51,736 bases of DNA from Reclinomonas americana ATCC 50394 (taxonomy: Eukaryota; Jakobida; Jakobea; Jakobida), in NCBI GenBank assembly GCA_048213135.1, contig PS015261.1:38905-90640 (forward strand). The letters are read 5' to 3'. Each line of letters starts with the position of its first letter. Within the stretch, counting starts at the first letter, position 1. The notes under the pieces were generated by a model. The model made no database searches and was not told the DNA's origin. It worked only from the letters and a program-made list of their open reading frames with translations. Shown one piece after another: positions 43,287 through 51,736 of the stretch. Made by a program: the position numbers and the translations under genes.

Positions 43287-46211
43287 TCACTCCCGTGCAA
43301 CAATGGGGATGAGGGCCATATTGTCGGCATTGTCCTCATCATCGTCGTCAACATCATCACCGTCACCCTCGCCATCGCTCGGCACTCCGTCGTCTCCGTT
43401 CACTGCGCGCACAAGTTAGCTGTGCAAGCAACAAGCCGGTCGCAGTACTGCAAACACACCATGTTCAATCCGACTGTCGTGATCGAGGCGGTCGAGCAAC
43501 TCGCGAGGCGCGTCCACTAGCGCATGCTGGCGGTGCAAGAACAGCAGCAGCTCGCTCCAGCATGCGTCCTGGCGCAGCAGCCAGCCGTTGCCGACCACAA
43601 TCACCAGGTGCTTGGCACTGCAACAATACTCAAGCTTATGAGTGGCAACACTACTCAAAAAGGAAGCAATCCTACGAACCGAGTGATGGCCACATTGAAG
43701 CGCTTCGGGCTCTTGACAAAGCCGAGCTTGAACTTCTGGTCCGCAGTCGACACCAACTCTGGCTGCGATCGCACCGTCGACACGATGATGATGGACCGCT
43801 CTTGTCCCTGGAACTCCTCTGTGCGAGTCACACAAGGCGCGTCAGCAAGCACAACGAACTGGTCACATTGGATTGCGTACGCACCCACACTGCCGATCTT
43901 TGGCCGGCCGTAGCGCGGAATGTTGTACACGCGCTCACGCAGCTTCTGGCACTGCCGACTGTACGGCGAAATAATGCCGACATCGTTGTCCATGTCGACA
44001 TCCCCGCGCGCGTACAGCATTTCGAGGCAGTCGAGCACCACAAGCAGTTCTTCGATGTTGTACCAGGATGGGCTGCGGGCGGAGTCATGAGCACGGAAGT
44101 GGTGGGAAAACTATTGTACCCATGCTTGGCACACCTTGAGGCATCGCGGTTCTCCTGCCCATCAACGTGGTGGAACAGAAGTGGCACATCGCGGTTCGGC
44201 AATTGATTCCAGCCGACAAACTTGTGCGTCGACTCCACCGGCAGCACGGCTTGGAGCTGCAGCATACTTCAGAATCAAAAACGACAAGATGCACAATCAT
44301 ATGTGCACACACACACCGTGCGACTGTAGAAGAGCTGCGACGGTATCGCCACAATGTCGGGATGCGAGCGATAGTTGTCGGTGAGACGCACAATCAGTCT
44401 CTCGTCCAGCTCTCCCAGTTCACTCTCCTGGTACAGCGGGCAGGATTTGGTGAGGCGCTCCAGCATGCTGATGTCGTGGCCGGCACGCAGTGCGAGGGGT
44501 GAGTGGACGACGGGTCCTGGGGAGAGGGAGAGGGAGAGGGTGAGGCGAACGGTGAAGGGAAGGGAGGGAGGAGGGGAGAGACGGGAGGGAGAGGATTGAG
44601 GAGAGACAGAGAGTGAGAGAGGAAATGGGATAGACAAGTCAGAGTGGAGAGATCGAGAGACACACAGACAGCGAATGAGAGTTGGCTGTAGGGAACCCGT
44701 AAGTGCGTGCGAGTCTTTCAGTCCGTCTGTCTTTGTCTCTCTCTCTCCGTGGAACGAAAGACAGAAACTAGCGGAGACTCACACGACCAAGAGAGAGCGA
44801 TAGAACGAGAGTGAGGTACATGGACACCTACCGAGCTGTTTCGGATCACCACCGAGAATGATACGCAGTGGGGGGGAACGCGAATCGGCGGTGCGTGTGC
44901 GCAGGAGTGTCATCAGAGGCAGGAGAGTGTCGGACTCGGTGGCAAATCCACTCTGGTCGTGTTCACAAGAGTAAGGAAGCTGCTGATGACGGCCCGTGAC
45001 GAAAATCACAAACCTCGTCAAGAATCACATGCGTGAAGCGCGAGGTATTGGCTCCCACGGCCCACAGTGTCTCTACGTCGCACTCGATCATCAGTTAACA
45101 GCCGAGAGTCGTGAAAAACAGATGCGTCGTACTCACGTGCGTTGACATTCGTGCAGACCAACACCTGAGCGTGGTCAATTTCGGCCACGGTGGGGATGAA
45201 GCATTCGCCATCTTGCACACAGGAGTGCACGCGAACGATGTCGCTCATGTCAGTTTCTCGCTCAGCCTTGCGAGAGCTGCGGGGGATGAGAGGTATGAGG
45301 AAGGAGGGGGAAGGAGGGGGAAGGAGGGGGAAGGAGGGGAAAGGAGGACGGGAAGGAGGGGAAGGAGAAGGGGAAGGGAGGAGGGGAAGGAGGGGAAGGA
45401 GGGGGAAGGAGGGGAAGGAGGGGAAGGAGGGGAAGGAGGGGGAAGGAGGGAGACAGAGAGAGAGAGAGAACAGGGGATTCAGCAACACGACAGATCTCAG
45501 TGCAAGCGAGTGACCACATTGTTGACGCAACGCCGCATTCTGGTTGAAAAAGGCATAATCAAACGAGTGCGTGCACGCATTGTGGTCGACCTCGCGGGCG
45601 AAAATCCCCAGCAGCATCACCGGCACATCGTCGACACTGCGCCGCGCATGCAGATACTCGTTCACCGAGCGCACCAATGCTCGCTCCTGCAACGACGGCC
45701 GCGCCGAGGTACCTCGTCGGAACCGGAAGAAGCCAATCACTCGCTGCGTGCGACATTCAGCGCAACAACGGAGACGGAGAAGAAGATAAGGTGACAGCAA
45801 AAGGAGACCTTGTCCTTGGGGCACTGTGCCAGATGTCGTTCGAATGCGTCCGTGTCCAGCGCAGCACTTGAGCCGTAAAAGCTGTGCAGTGGGCCCGTCG
45901 GCATAATGCCCTCGATGCCTGTGACGAGAAGGAGAGAGGACAAGGAGAAGGGAGTGAATGAGAGGGCAGGATGAGAAGGAGGAGGAGGGAGGAGAAGGAG
46001 GATGAGGTAAAAGAATGAGATAGTGAGAGAGTGAGGCAAAGGGAAGAGGGAGAGAGAAGGAGAGTCGGGAGAGCAAGGAGAGACAACTTGCAGAGATGAG
46101 TGACTGACCGACTTTGATGATATCTGCCGTGTGTCGCGAGTCGGAAAAGTCGGCGCGCTCTGTCGACGTGTGATAGCACGCGGAACCAATCAACAATCCC
46201 TCCTGCAAAAG

Positions 46212-46243
<32 letters not shown>

Positions 46244-46355
46244 AGAAAAGAGTGAGGAATTCATCCGCTGACAACAACAACAACAAGAGAAGAAACGCAA
46301 CAAAGTCGTCATTGTCGGAGGCGCACTCAAACAACAGCGTGGCCAGACTCGGCCC

Positions 46356-46390
<35 letters not shown>

Positions 46391-46587
46391 GCGTGTGTGT
46401 GTGTGAGTATCAACACAACATGGCGCTGCCCACAACACGCCCCAACAACAGCACACACAAGAGCACAAGGAGAGAGAGAGAGTGTGTGTATGCGTGTGGA
46501 AGAGAGAGAGAGAGAGTGCGTGTGTGTGTGTGGACGGACAACATGGCGCGCGCGCACTTGCAACACAACAGAACAGCAGAAGACACA

Positions 46588-46627
<40 letters not shown>

Positions 46628-46657
46628 CATACCATACACGACCACGTCCAAGCTCAT
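43287..46657 (-). CDS. Abraxas/FAM175-like MPN domain apparently fused to the C-terminal half of a MOV10-like helicase
   Basis: Start ATG 46657: MSLDVVVY, then GPSLATLLFECASDNDDFEG, LLIGSACYHTSTERADFSDS, IMPTGPLHSFYGSSAAL, VIGFFRFRRGTSARPSLQER and THSFDYAFFNQNAALRQQ. The order and motifs match the pseudo-MPN domain of Abraxas/ABRO1 (EGLLLG, FSFYNSS, IGWFKFRR, THRLEH..YKP). No JAMM zinc triad is seen. The next exon starts at 45276 (SRKAERETDMSDIVRVHSCV) in matching phase. It continues with helicase motif II (FTHVILDE/SG), III, IV, V and VI, nearly as in the neighbouring gene, and an acidic tail ending LIPIVARE. Walker A and Ia are absent and no N gap intervenes. Either a true fusion or two genes whose boundary I cannot see. 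Confidence 0.72.
45299..45455 (-). repeat. GGGGAAGGAGG minisatellite between MPN and helicase exons
   Basis: About 155 bases of GGAAGGAGGGG units in the intron that joins the MPN part to the helicase part. It is the same type as 37505-38030 in the neighbouring paralogue, but that intron lies at a different position in the gene. Confidence 0.85.
46190..46650. repeat. Microsatellite-rich introns (GT, GA) of the MPN-helicase gene
   Basis: Contains GAGAGAGA at 46220-46241, 46368-46390 and 46470-46516 and (GT)n at 46593-46625. They lie in the first introns, between exon ATG..VVVY (46657) and EGLLIGS (~46203). Confidence 0.8.
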
Positions 46658-46755
46658 TGCACACAAAACGCAGGAACGACGACAAGGTCAGTATCGGAAT
46701 TTTCATCTCCAGCTTCGTTGCTCAGTCTTACACTCACACAGTGTTTCGTGCAACG
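46658..46755. promoter_or_regulatory. 98-bp divergent promoter region
   Basis: Only 98 bases separate the ATG of the MPN-helicase gene (46657, minus) from the ATG of the cathepsin-like gene (46756, plus). Any core promoter must be shared or overlapping. No TATA box is evident. Confidence 0.4.
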
Positions 46756-47061
46756 ATGAAGGTGAGCGCGCGCGTGTGTGTGTTTGAGGAAGAGAAAGCG
46801 CACACAGCACGCCGGTGTGCAAAAACAGTGAGAAAGTGCGTGACATGGCGCTGACATGGCTCTTTGTGTGTGTTTAGAGTGTTTTGTTTGTGATTGTTGT
46901 TGTTGTGGTGGCGTGTGCGAGCGTGGCTGTGGCGGCGACTCCGAGTCGACCGGCGTGCTTCAAGCGGCCGGAACATGAGGTGCCGACGCATGTGCTGTCG
47001 CCGGAGCCGCATACGTACTTGCAGGTGTGTGTGTGTGTGTGTGAGAGAGAGGGAGGAGGAG
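46756..47061 (+). CDS. Cathepsin Z/X-like cysteine peptidase, N-terminal fragment before gap
   Basis: Exon 1 is 46756-46761 (Met-Lys only, donor GTGAGC). Exon 2 is 46878-47024, phase 0, donor GTGTGTG. The sequence is a signal peptide (SVLFVIVVVVVACASVAVAA) followed by ACFKRPEHEVPTHVLSPEPH, then TYLQ. This matches the short propeptide and entry of cathepsin Z/X, where a C-x-x-RP...PRPHEYL stretch precedes the mature PKSWDWRN. In that family the propeptide Cys binds the active-site Cys. The catalytic domain (QYCGSCWA, His, Asn) must lie in the 47062-47840 gap, so activity cannot be judged. Such enzymes are lysosomal or secreted carboxymonopeptidases. The call rests on about 24 residues. Confidence 0.62.
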
Positions 47062-47840
47062 NNNNNNNNNNNNNNNNNNNNNNNNNNNNNNNNNNNNNNN
47101 NNNNNNNNNNNNNNNNNNNNNNNNNNNNNNNNNNNNNNNNNNNNNNNNNNNNNNNNNNNNNNNNNNNNNNNNNNNNNNNNNNNNNNNNNNNNNNNNNNNN
47201 NNNNNNNNNNNNNNNNNNNNNNNNNNNNNNNNNNNNNNNNNNNNNNNNNNNNNNNNNNNNNNNNNNNNNNNNNNNNNNNNNNNNNNNNNNNNNNNNNNNN
47301 NNNNNNNNNNNNNNNNNNNNNNNNNNNNNNNNNNNNNNNNNNNNNNNNNNNNNNNNNNNNNNNNNNNNNNNNNNNNNNNNNNNNNNNNNNNNNNNNNNNN
47401 NNNNNNNNNNNNNNNNNNNNNNNNNNNNNNNNNNNNNNNNNNNNNNNNNNNNNNNNNNNNNNNNNNNNNNNNNNNNNNNNNNNNNNNNNNNNNNNNNNNN
47501 NNNNNNNNNNNNNNNNNNNNNNNNNNNNNNNNNNNNNNNNNNNNNNNNNNNNNNNNNNNNNNNNNNNNNNNNNNNNNNNNNNNNNNNNNNNNNNNNNNNN
47601 NNNNNNNNNNNNNNNNNNNNNNNNNNNNNNNNNNNNNNNNNNNNNNNNNNNNNNNNNNNNNNNNNNNNNNNNNNNNNNNNNNNNNNNNNNNNNNNNNNNN
47701 NNNNNNNNNNNNNNNNNNNNNNNNNNNNNNNNNNNNNNNNNNNNNNNNNNNNNNNNNNNNNNNNNNNNNNNNNNNNNNNNNNNNNNNNNNNNNNNNNNNN
47801 NNNNNNNNNNNNNNNNNNNNNNNNNNNNNNNNNNNNNNNN
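47062..47840. other. Assembly gap (779 N)
   Basis: Preceded by GAGAGAGGGAGGAGGAG and followed by C/T-rich intron sequence. It hides the end of the cathepsin-like gene and the start of the next plus-strand gene. Confidence 0.99.
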
Positions 47841-48153
47841 CTCCTTCCCCTCTCTCTTCTCTGCTGTCTTCTTCTTCTTATTCTTCTTCTTCTTCTTCTC
47901 TTTCATGATCTGCTTGTTCTTCTCCTTCTTCTCCTTCTTCTTGTTCTTCTCCTCCTCCTCCTCCTCCTCCTCCTCCTCCTCCTCCTCTTCCTCCTCCTTC
48001 TTCTTCTCCTCCTCCTCCTCCTCCTCCTCTCTTCTTCATCCCCCTCTCTCACTGTCTCTCTCCTCTATCGCTTCTTCTACCTGCTCCTCCTCCTTTGCCC
48101 TCCCACCCCCCACCCCTCCCATCACTCACCATCCTATCCCCGTTTTCTCACAG
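47841..48153 (+). repeat. (TCC)n/(TTC)n polypyrimidine intron end
   Basis: CTTCTTCTT and CTCCTCCTCCTCC runs ending at the acceptor GTTTTCTCACAG at 48153. Pyrimidines lie on the sense strand of the gene at 48154. Confidence 0.85.
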
Positions 48154-51100
48154 GGCCGCGTCGAACTGGACATGACTCTCGACTCGCCTGGCAGGGCAGC
48201 GGTCGTCACCGCCGCACCCGCGGTGCTCTCTCCTGCCGAGAAGCGTTGCGTGTGCAGCAATGCAAAGGATAACACACGTGGTGTTGCTCATTATTCCCGT
48301 GGCCTGCAGGGCTTCGCAAGATGCGCCTGTCGGCCCTGCAGCAGCAGCAACGACAATCACCGCCTCGCGAGACCACCGAGTCGTCGCCATCGTCGGCATC
48401 GCGGCACGCGGACGAGAAGCCTCGCCGGCCGTCGCCGCGTGCAGCCTCGGCTGCGTACTACGAGCAGCTGTATGACATGTCGAGTCCAGGTGTGCACACT
48501 CGTTCCCCCGCGCTTGATGGTTTATCTCGTTGTTCACTACGGTCTCGCTGCCCAGCAGAGACCGTCCACCGACATCGCAAGTCTCCACGACAGACCTCGC
48601 CACAAGAGGATGCACAATACTCTGCCGTCACACGCGACATTTATCCGCCTGGCCATCCCGCACGCGCAGACGTGTCGCAGCAATCGGCGTCTCGTCACCC
48701 TACAACCGCCACGAGGACTCCGCCCTCCAGTCCCCCTCCTCCCATTTATTCAGCGTCTCCAGCAGCACCAACACGTACCACGCCCACTGCTGCTGCTGCT
48801 GCTACTGTCACAGTCGGTGCGCCGCGTGTGAGCCCGCCACCCGGCTCGCCTGCGTCTCATCGATCGCTGTCGCCCACGGTGCCAACCGCAGCGGTGCGGA
48901 ACTGTGATGAGTTTCCCCATGAGTGTTGTTGTATGCGTGCCAATTGTGTATCGCTTGTGTAGGCTCTGGCCGATCCAGTGCTGCTTCGGTCGATACACGC
49001 AGAGCTGCAGGATCTGAGTCACCAGCTGCGAGTTGCGTGCCTGCATCACCTCATGCAGTGTCTCACCTCTTGTCCCTCATCTTTGATCTCTCTTTCTCTC
49101 TCTCCTCCCTGGCAGGTTCAGTCGCAGCGGGTTGCGGAGAAAGAGGCGGCAGTGGTGGAGCGTGAGCACCAGTTGCAGCGCGCATTCGAGACCTTGCGCT
49201 CGCGCCAGTTGGATCTGCCCGACATGCGAGCGTCGGAACGCAAGATGCGCGACGAGTTGGCGCACACGGTTGCCGACTGGGAGCGCGCCCTATTGTTTCA
49301 ACAGCAAGAGGCGGCCACGTGGGAGAGCAAGGCGCGACAGTGGAAGGACAGTCATGATCATCTGGCGCAGCAGGTGAGAAGAGGAGAGCACCGTAGACAC
49401 TGCTGGGGCTGCTGGCGATTTATTCCCACCCATGATCACGTAGTTGGAGACGGTGCTGGAGGAGCGCGATGAGCTGCGTCGCCGCTTGCAGATGCAGTCG
49501 GAGATGCTGCTAGCAGTGCCAAGTTCACAGGTGCCGGCAGCTGCCCCGCCGCCGACTGTTGCGGTGACTCGCGGGCCACATGCGGCATCCAAAACCGGTG
49601 GTGCGTCGTGTGTGCGAATGGTGCAACGGAGTCGCGCAAAACCAACACATCTGCTTTCTTTTCTTTCTCTACAGCCTTTTTGGATTTGGCGCGCTCACTG
49701 GAACTCTTGCACGTGCTTCTCGAATCCCTTCTCTCTGCGCCGCCGTCGACCTCGTCGCTGTTGTACCCAGCACAATCGTCGTTCAATCCGCACTCGTTCT
49801 TTGACGGCTCCCTGTCCTCGGCCAGTGTCACCAGCAGCGCGTCGGTGGTGCGCGTCTCGTCGGCCTCTGCGCGCTCCTCGTCTGTCTCTCGAGCCTCCTC
49901 CCGGCGCAAGTCGGCGTCGCCGGCGCGAAGGAAGGCAGCTGGTGCATCGGCATCGTCGTCATTGTCGTCGTCGACCGCAGGCGGCAGCGTCAGGGCACTG
50001 GTGGCCGAGTTACCGCCAGCCACGGCACTCGCTGCCATCGATTGGTCTCGTTATGGATCACGAGTTGCGTCTCGCACAGATCTGCGAAAGACAATATCGT
50101 CTGTGCTTGCTGACGGCCCACGTGCAGTTGGTGCCCTTGATGTGCGATCTGTTGCCGTGCATGGCCGAGCGCGATCCGCACGATCAGAAACTCTTCCTAG
50201 AGTTCTTGTGGACGGCGCTGAGTTATCCGTATTATGCCACGACGGTGGTGCGTGCTGTGGGGGGAGTGGCGGAAGAAAGCAGCGACCCTGTGAAGCCAAC
50301 TATGTTTCCCAATGGTGCAGGAGGGTGTAATTCACGCGGCGACGCTGCGACTGGTCGAGTGTCTCAGCGGTGGCTCGGGGAAGACGTCGCACGTGTACAT
50401 TGGTTCGGGTGATCCGGCAGTGCGACTGCTAAGCAACCTTGCTGTGGCAAAGGTTGGTGACGAGCTGAGGAGAGAAGGATCGTGGGATGATGTTGTTAAC
50501 TATCCGTCCGCCGTTGCAGTACTCTCGCCATCCGGATCGTGTGTGCAACGCGCTTGAGGCCATCCGCAGCGATATCATGTTTGAGGAGGTGCGGCGCTGT
50601 GTCCTCGTTATGCATCTCATCCCACTCCTCGCTCACTCCTCTCTCCGCAGTCCAAGCGATTATTCGTACAATATTATGGGACTGCGGTGGTGTTGCATGC
50701 ACTGTCCACAAGTGTGCCGACGTTTGTGGTGCCGGCGGCCGCCATTATGCTATCCATGTCGATCGATTCCGGTTCGTAGTGTATTCGCCACCTGGGAGGA
50801 GAAAGAGCGAGAGAGCCAGCTAATTCTCTGTGTCTCAGAACACACGCAAAAGTTCCTGCATCAGTGCACTCTGTTGGAGGCGTTCCCGGCGGCGTGCATC
50901 TCAGCTCTGGCGTCGCGCGATCATCGGGTGCAGGAGAGCATTGCCGTTGTGTTGCAAAAGTTGTCGGCATCAAGGTCAGTGACGGCTGGCCAGATAAAGG
51001 AGAGGGAACATCGCCTCACTCACTCTTGTGCATGCAACAGAAAATACCGACATGTCTTCTCCAAGGGCGATCTGCGTGCCGCCCTGACGGAGCTGGTGTT

Positions 51101-51176
51101 TTCTGGAGCCACCGACAACGAGTTTATCGTGATGAATGTCAAGTCCATTCTTTCTAACCTCAAGGACCCACGGTAA
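48154..51176 (+). CDS. Coiled-coil plus C-terminal helical-repeat protein, 5' end in gap
   Basis: First visible exon from 48154 (GRVELDMTLDSPGRAAVV, donor GTTGCG). Then: RLRKMRLSALQQQQRQSPPR; a Ser/Pro/Ala-rich exon ending near 48899; ALADPVLLRSIHAELQDLSH (donor GTTGCG); coiled coil EKEAAVVEREHQLQRAFETL and ERKMRDELAHTVADWERALL; LETVLEERDELRRRLQMQSE; a Ser-rich exon opening FLDLARSLELLHVLLESLL; and helical-repeat-like exons ICERQYRLCLLTAHVQLVPL, EGVIHAATLRLVECLSGG, YSRHPDRVCNALEAIRSDIM, SKRLFVQYYGTAVVLHALST, HTQKFLHQCTLLEAFPAACI and KYRHVFSKGDLRAALTELVF to TAA 51176. The C-terminal part resembles ARM/HEAT-type helices. No family recognised. The donor before 50087 is uncertain (GTCAGG or GTGGCC fit). 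Confidence 0.78.
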
Positions 51177-51736
51177 AGGCGTCGATTGGTGCTGGTTGTT
51201 CCTCGTCAGCTGTGTCTATCGTCTTCTTGCTGCCGCGCAGCTTCTTGCGCAACGACTTGAGATTCTCCCGTCGACCTCGCCTCGCATCCGTGGAGGAGTG
51301 ACTGGGGAAATCGAATGCCGAGGGTGGATCAAGAGGAGGGGGAGGCGATGGAGGAGGAGGAGGAGGAGGAGGCCGCTGCCGCTGCTTGCTCTGGTCGTCA
51401 GTCGGTGCACGCTGCAGCTTCTGCGCGCGCGGTGGTGGATTCGCATCGAAATCCAAGTCGGACGTGAGCTCGTCTCCTTGTTCCGCGGTATCCACTGCTT
51501 CCGTTTCACACTGTGTATGGCGACGGGTAAGCTCACGAGTGACAGTAGTCTGCATATCGAACACACCTCGTCACTTCGACGAATGAGTGCAGCGAATGCA
51601 CTGGCGGGCAGAAGTGCGGGAGACCAGATGATTTCTGGAGGGTGTCGTGCATTCAGAGTACGCAGACACACAAAGAGGAGAGGACGACGCTCGTCACAAA
51701 CCCAGGGCAGTGCGAGAAGAGTGCGTGAGTGGCGCA
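51160..51736 (-). CDS. C-terminal part of an unrecognised Pro-rich protein
   Basis: Enters from the window edge. The open exon 51736 to ~51575 reads LALPWVCDERRPLLFVCLRT and RHPPEIIWSPALLPASAFAA to IRRSDE, with a GTGTGT donor. After a 57-nt intron ending CCATACACAG, the last exon gives CETEAVDTAEQGDELTSDLD, a polyproline run (eight Pro), a basic stretch ENLKSLRKKLRGSKKT and the end IDAFTVGP. Stop TGA at 51162-51160. The last 17 bases of its CDS overlap the end of the plus-strand CDS that stops at 51176. The family is unknown. The basic Arg/Lys and Pro-rich composition suggests a disordered tail. Confidence 0.65.

Noticed and set aside
45018-46334. Single 438-codon minus frame through MPN and helicase exons without splicing
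   Set aside because: It keeps open through microsatellite introns by chance. Spliced exons give the family-like protein.
50066-50086. A 16-nt intron (GTTGCG...CACAG)
   Set aside because: Phase would fit, but a normal-sized intron starting GTCAGG or GTGGCC near 49990-50000 and ending at the same acceptor also fits.

Overview
This window is nuclear DNA from a eukaryote, probably a unicellular flagellated or amoeboid protist. Genes are split by many short GT-AG introns (about 60-200 nt, occasionally over 1 kb). Intergenic distances are tiny and there are no ribosome-binding sites or operons. The gene set is eukaryotic: a NOP2 rRNA methyltransferase, a DH-PH RhoGEF, two UPF1/MOV10-type helicase regions, an Abraxas-like MPN domain, an SLC45/SUT-like sugar transporter, a cathepsin Z-like peptidase and several large coiled-coil proteins. 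I cannot name the species. Nine runs of N interrupt the sequence; two are 20-N placeholders inside exons. Gene models are my own splice reconstructions from reading phase, splice sites and protein sense. CDS spans include introns.

Layout. 1-1,456: two truncated genes converge in a gap. 1,457-2,888: poorly resolved DNA with an uninterrupted 278-codon frame. 3,200-6,700: a tandem pair of small secreted-protein genes flanked by dispersed repeats. 6,893-10,312 (+): a basic, low-complexity protein of unknown function. 10,432-13,188 (-): the RhoGEF. 13,610-13,940 (-): an extremely Cys-rich N-terminus that may or may not be part of the RhoGEF. 14,128-16,552 (+): the sugar transporter. 17,345-18,253 (+): a small multi-pass membrane protein. 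18,392-22,286 (-): NOP2. 22,340-23,060: five degenerate ~147-bp tandem repeats between two divergent genes. 23,103-26,311 (+): a type II membrane or secreted protein. 26,776-34,402 (+): a very large coiled-coil protein with two SxIP motifs. 34,471-37,053 (-): another coiled-coil protein. 37,175-43,036 (-): a complete MOV10/SDE3-like helicase. 43,287-46,657 (-): an apparent fusion of an Abraxas-like MPN domain with the C-terminal part of a second, Walker-A-less copy of that helicase. 46,756 onward (+): the start of a cathepsin Z-like gene lost in a gap. 48,154-51,176 (+): a coiled-coil plus helical-repeat protein. 51,160-51,736 (-): a partial gene overlapping it tail to tail.

Two features run through the window. 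Long introns carry polypyrimidine (TC, TCC, CCCTT) tracts on the sense strand, so the strand of the tract predicts the gene's direction, and most assembly gaps sit in these tracts. A noticeable number of inferred donors read GTTGCG or another GTT form instead of GTRAGT. The most unusual candidates are the MPN-helicase fusion, the MG..CC Cys-rich protein next to the RhoGEF, the ~147-bp promoter repeats and the SxIP protein.
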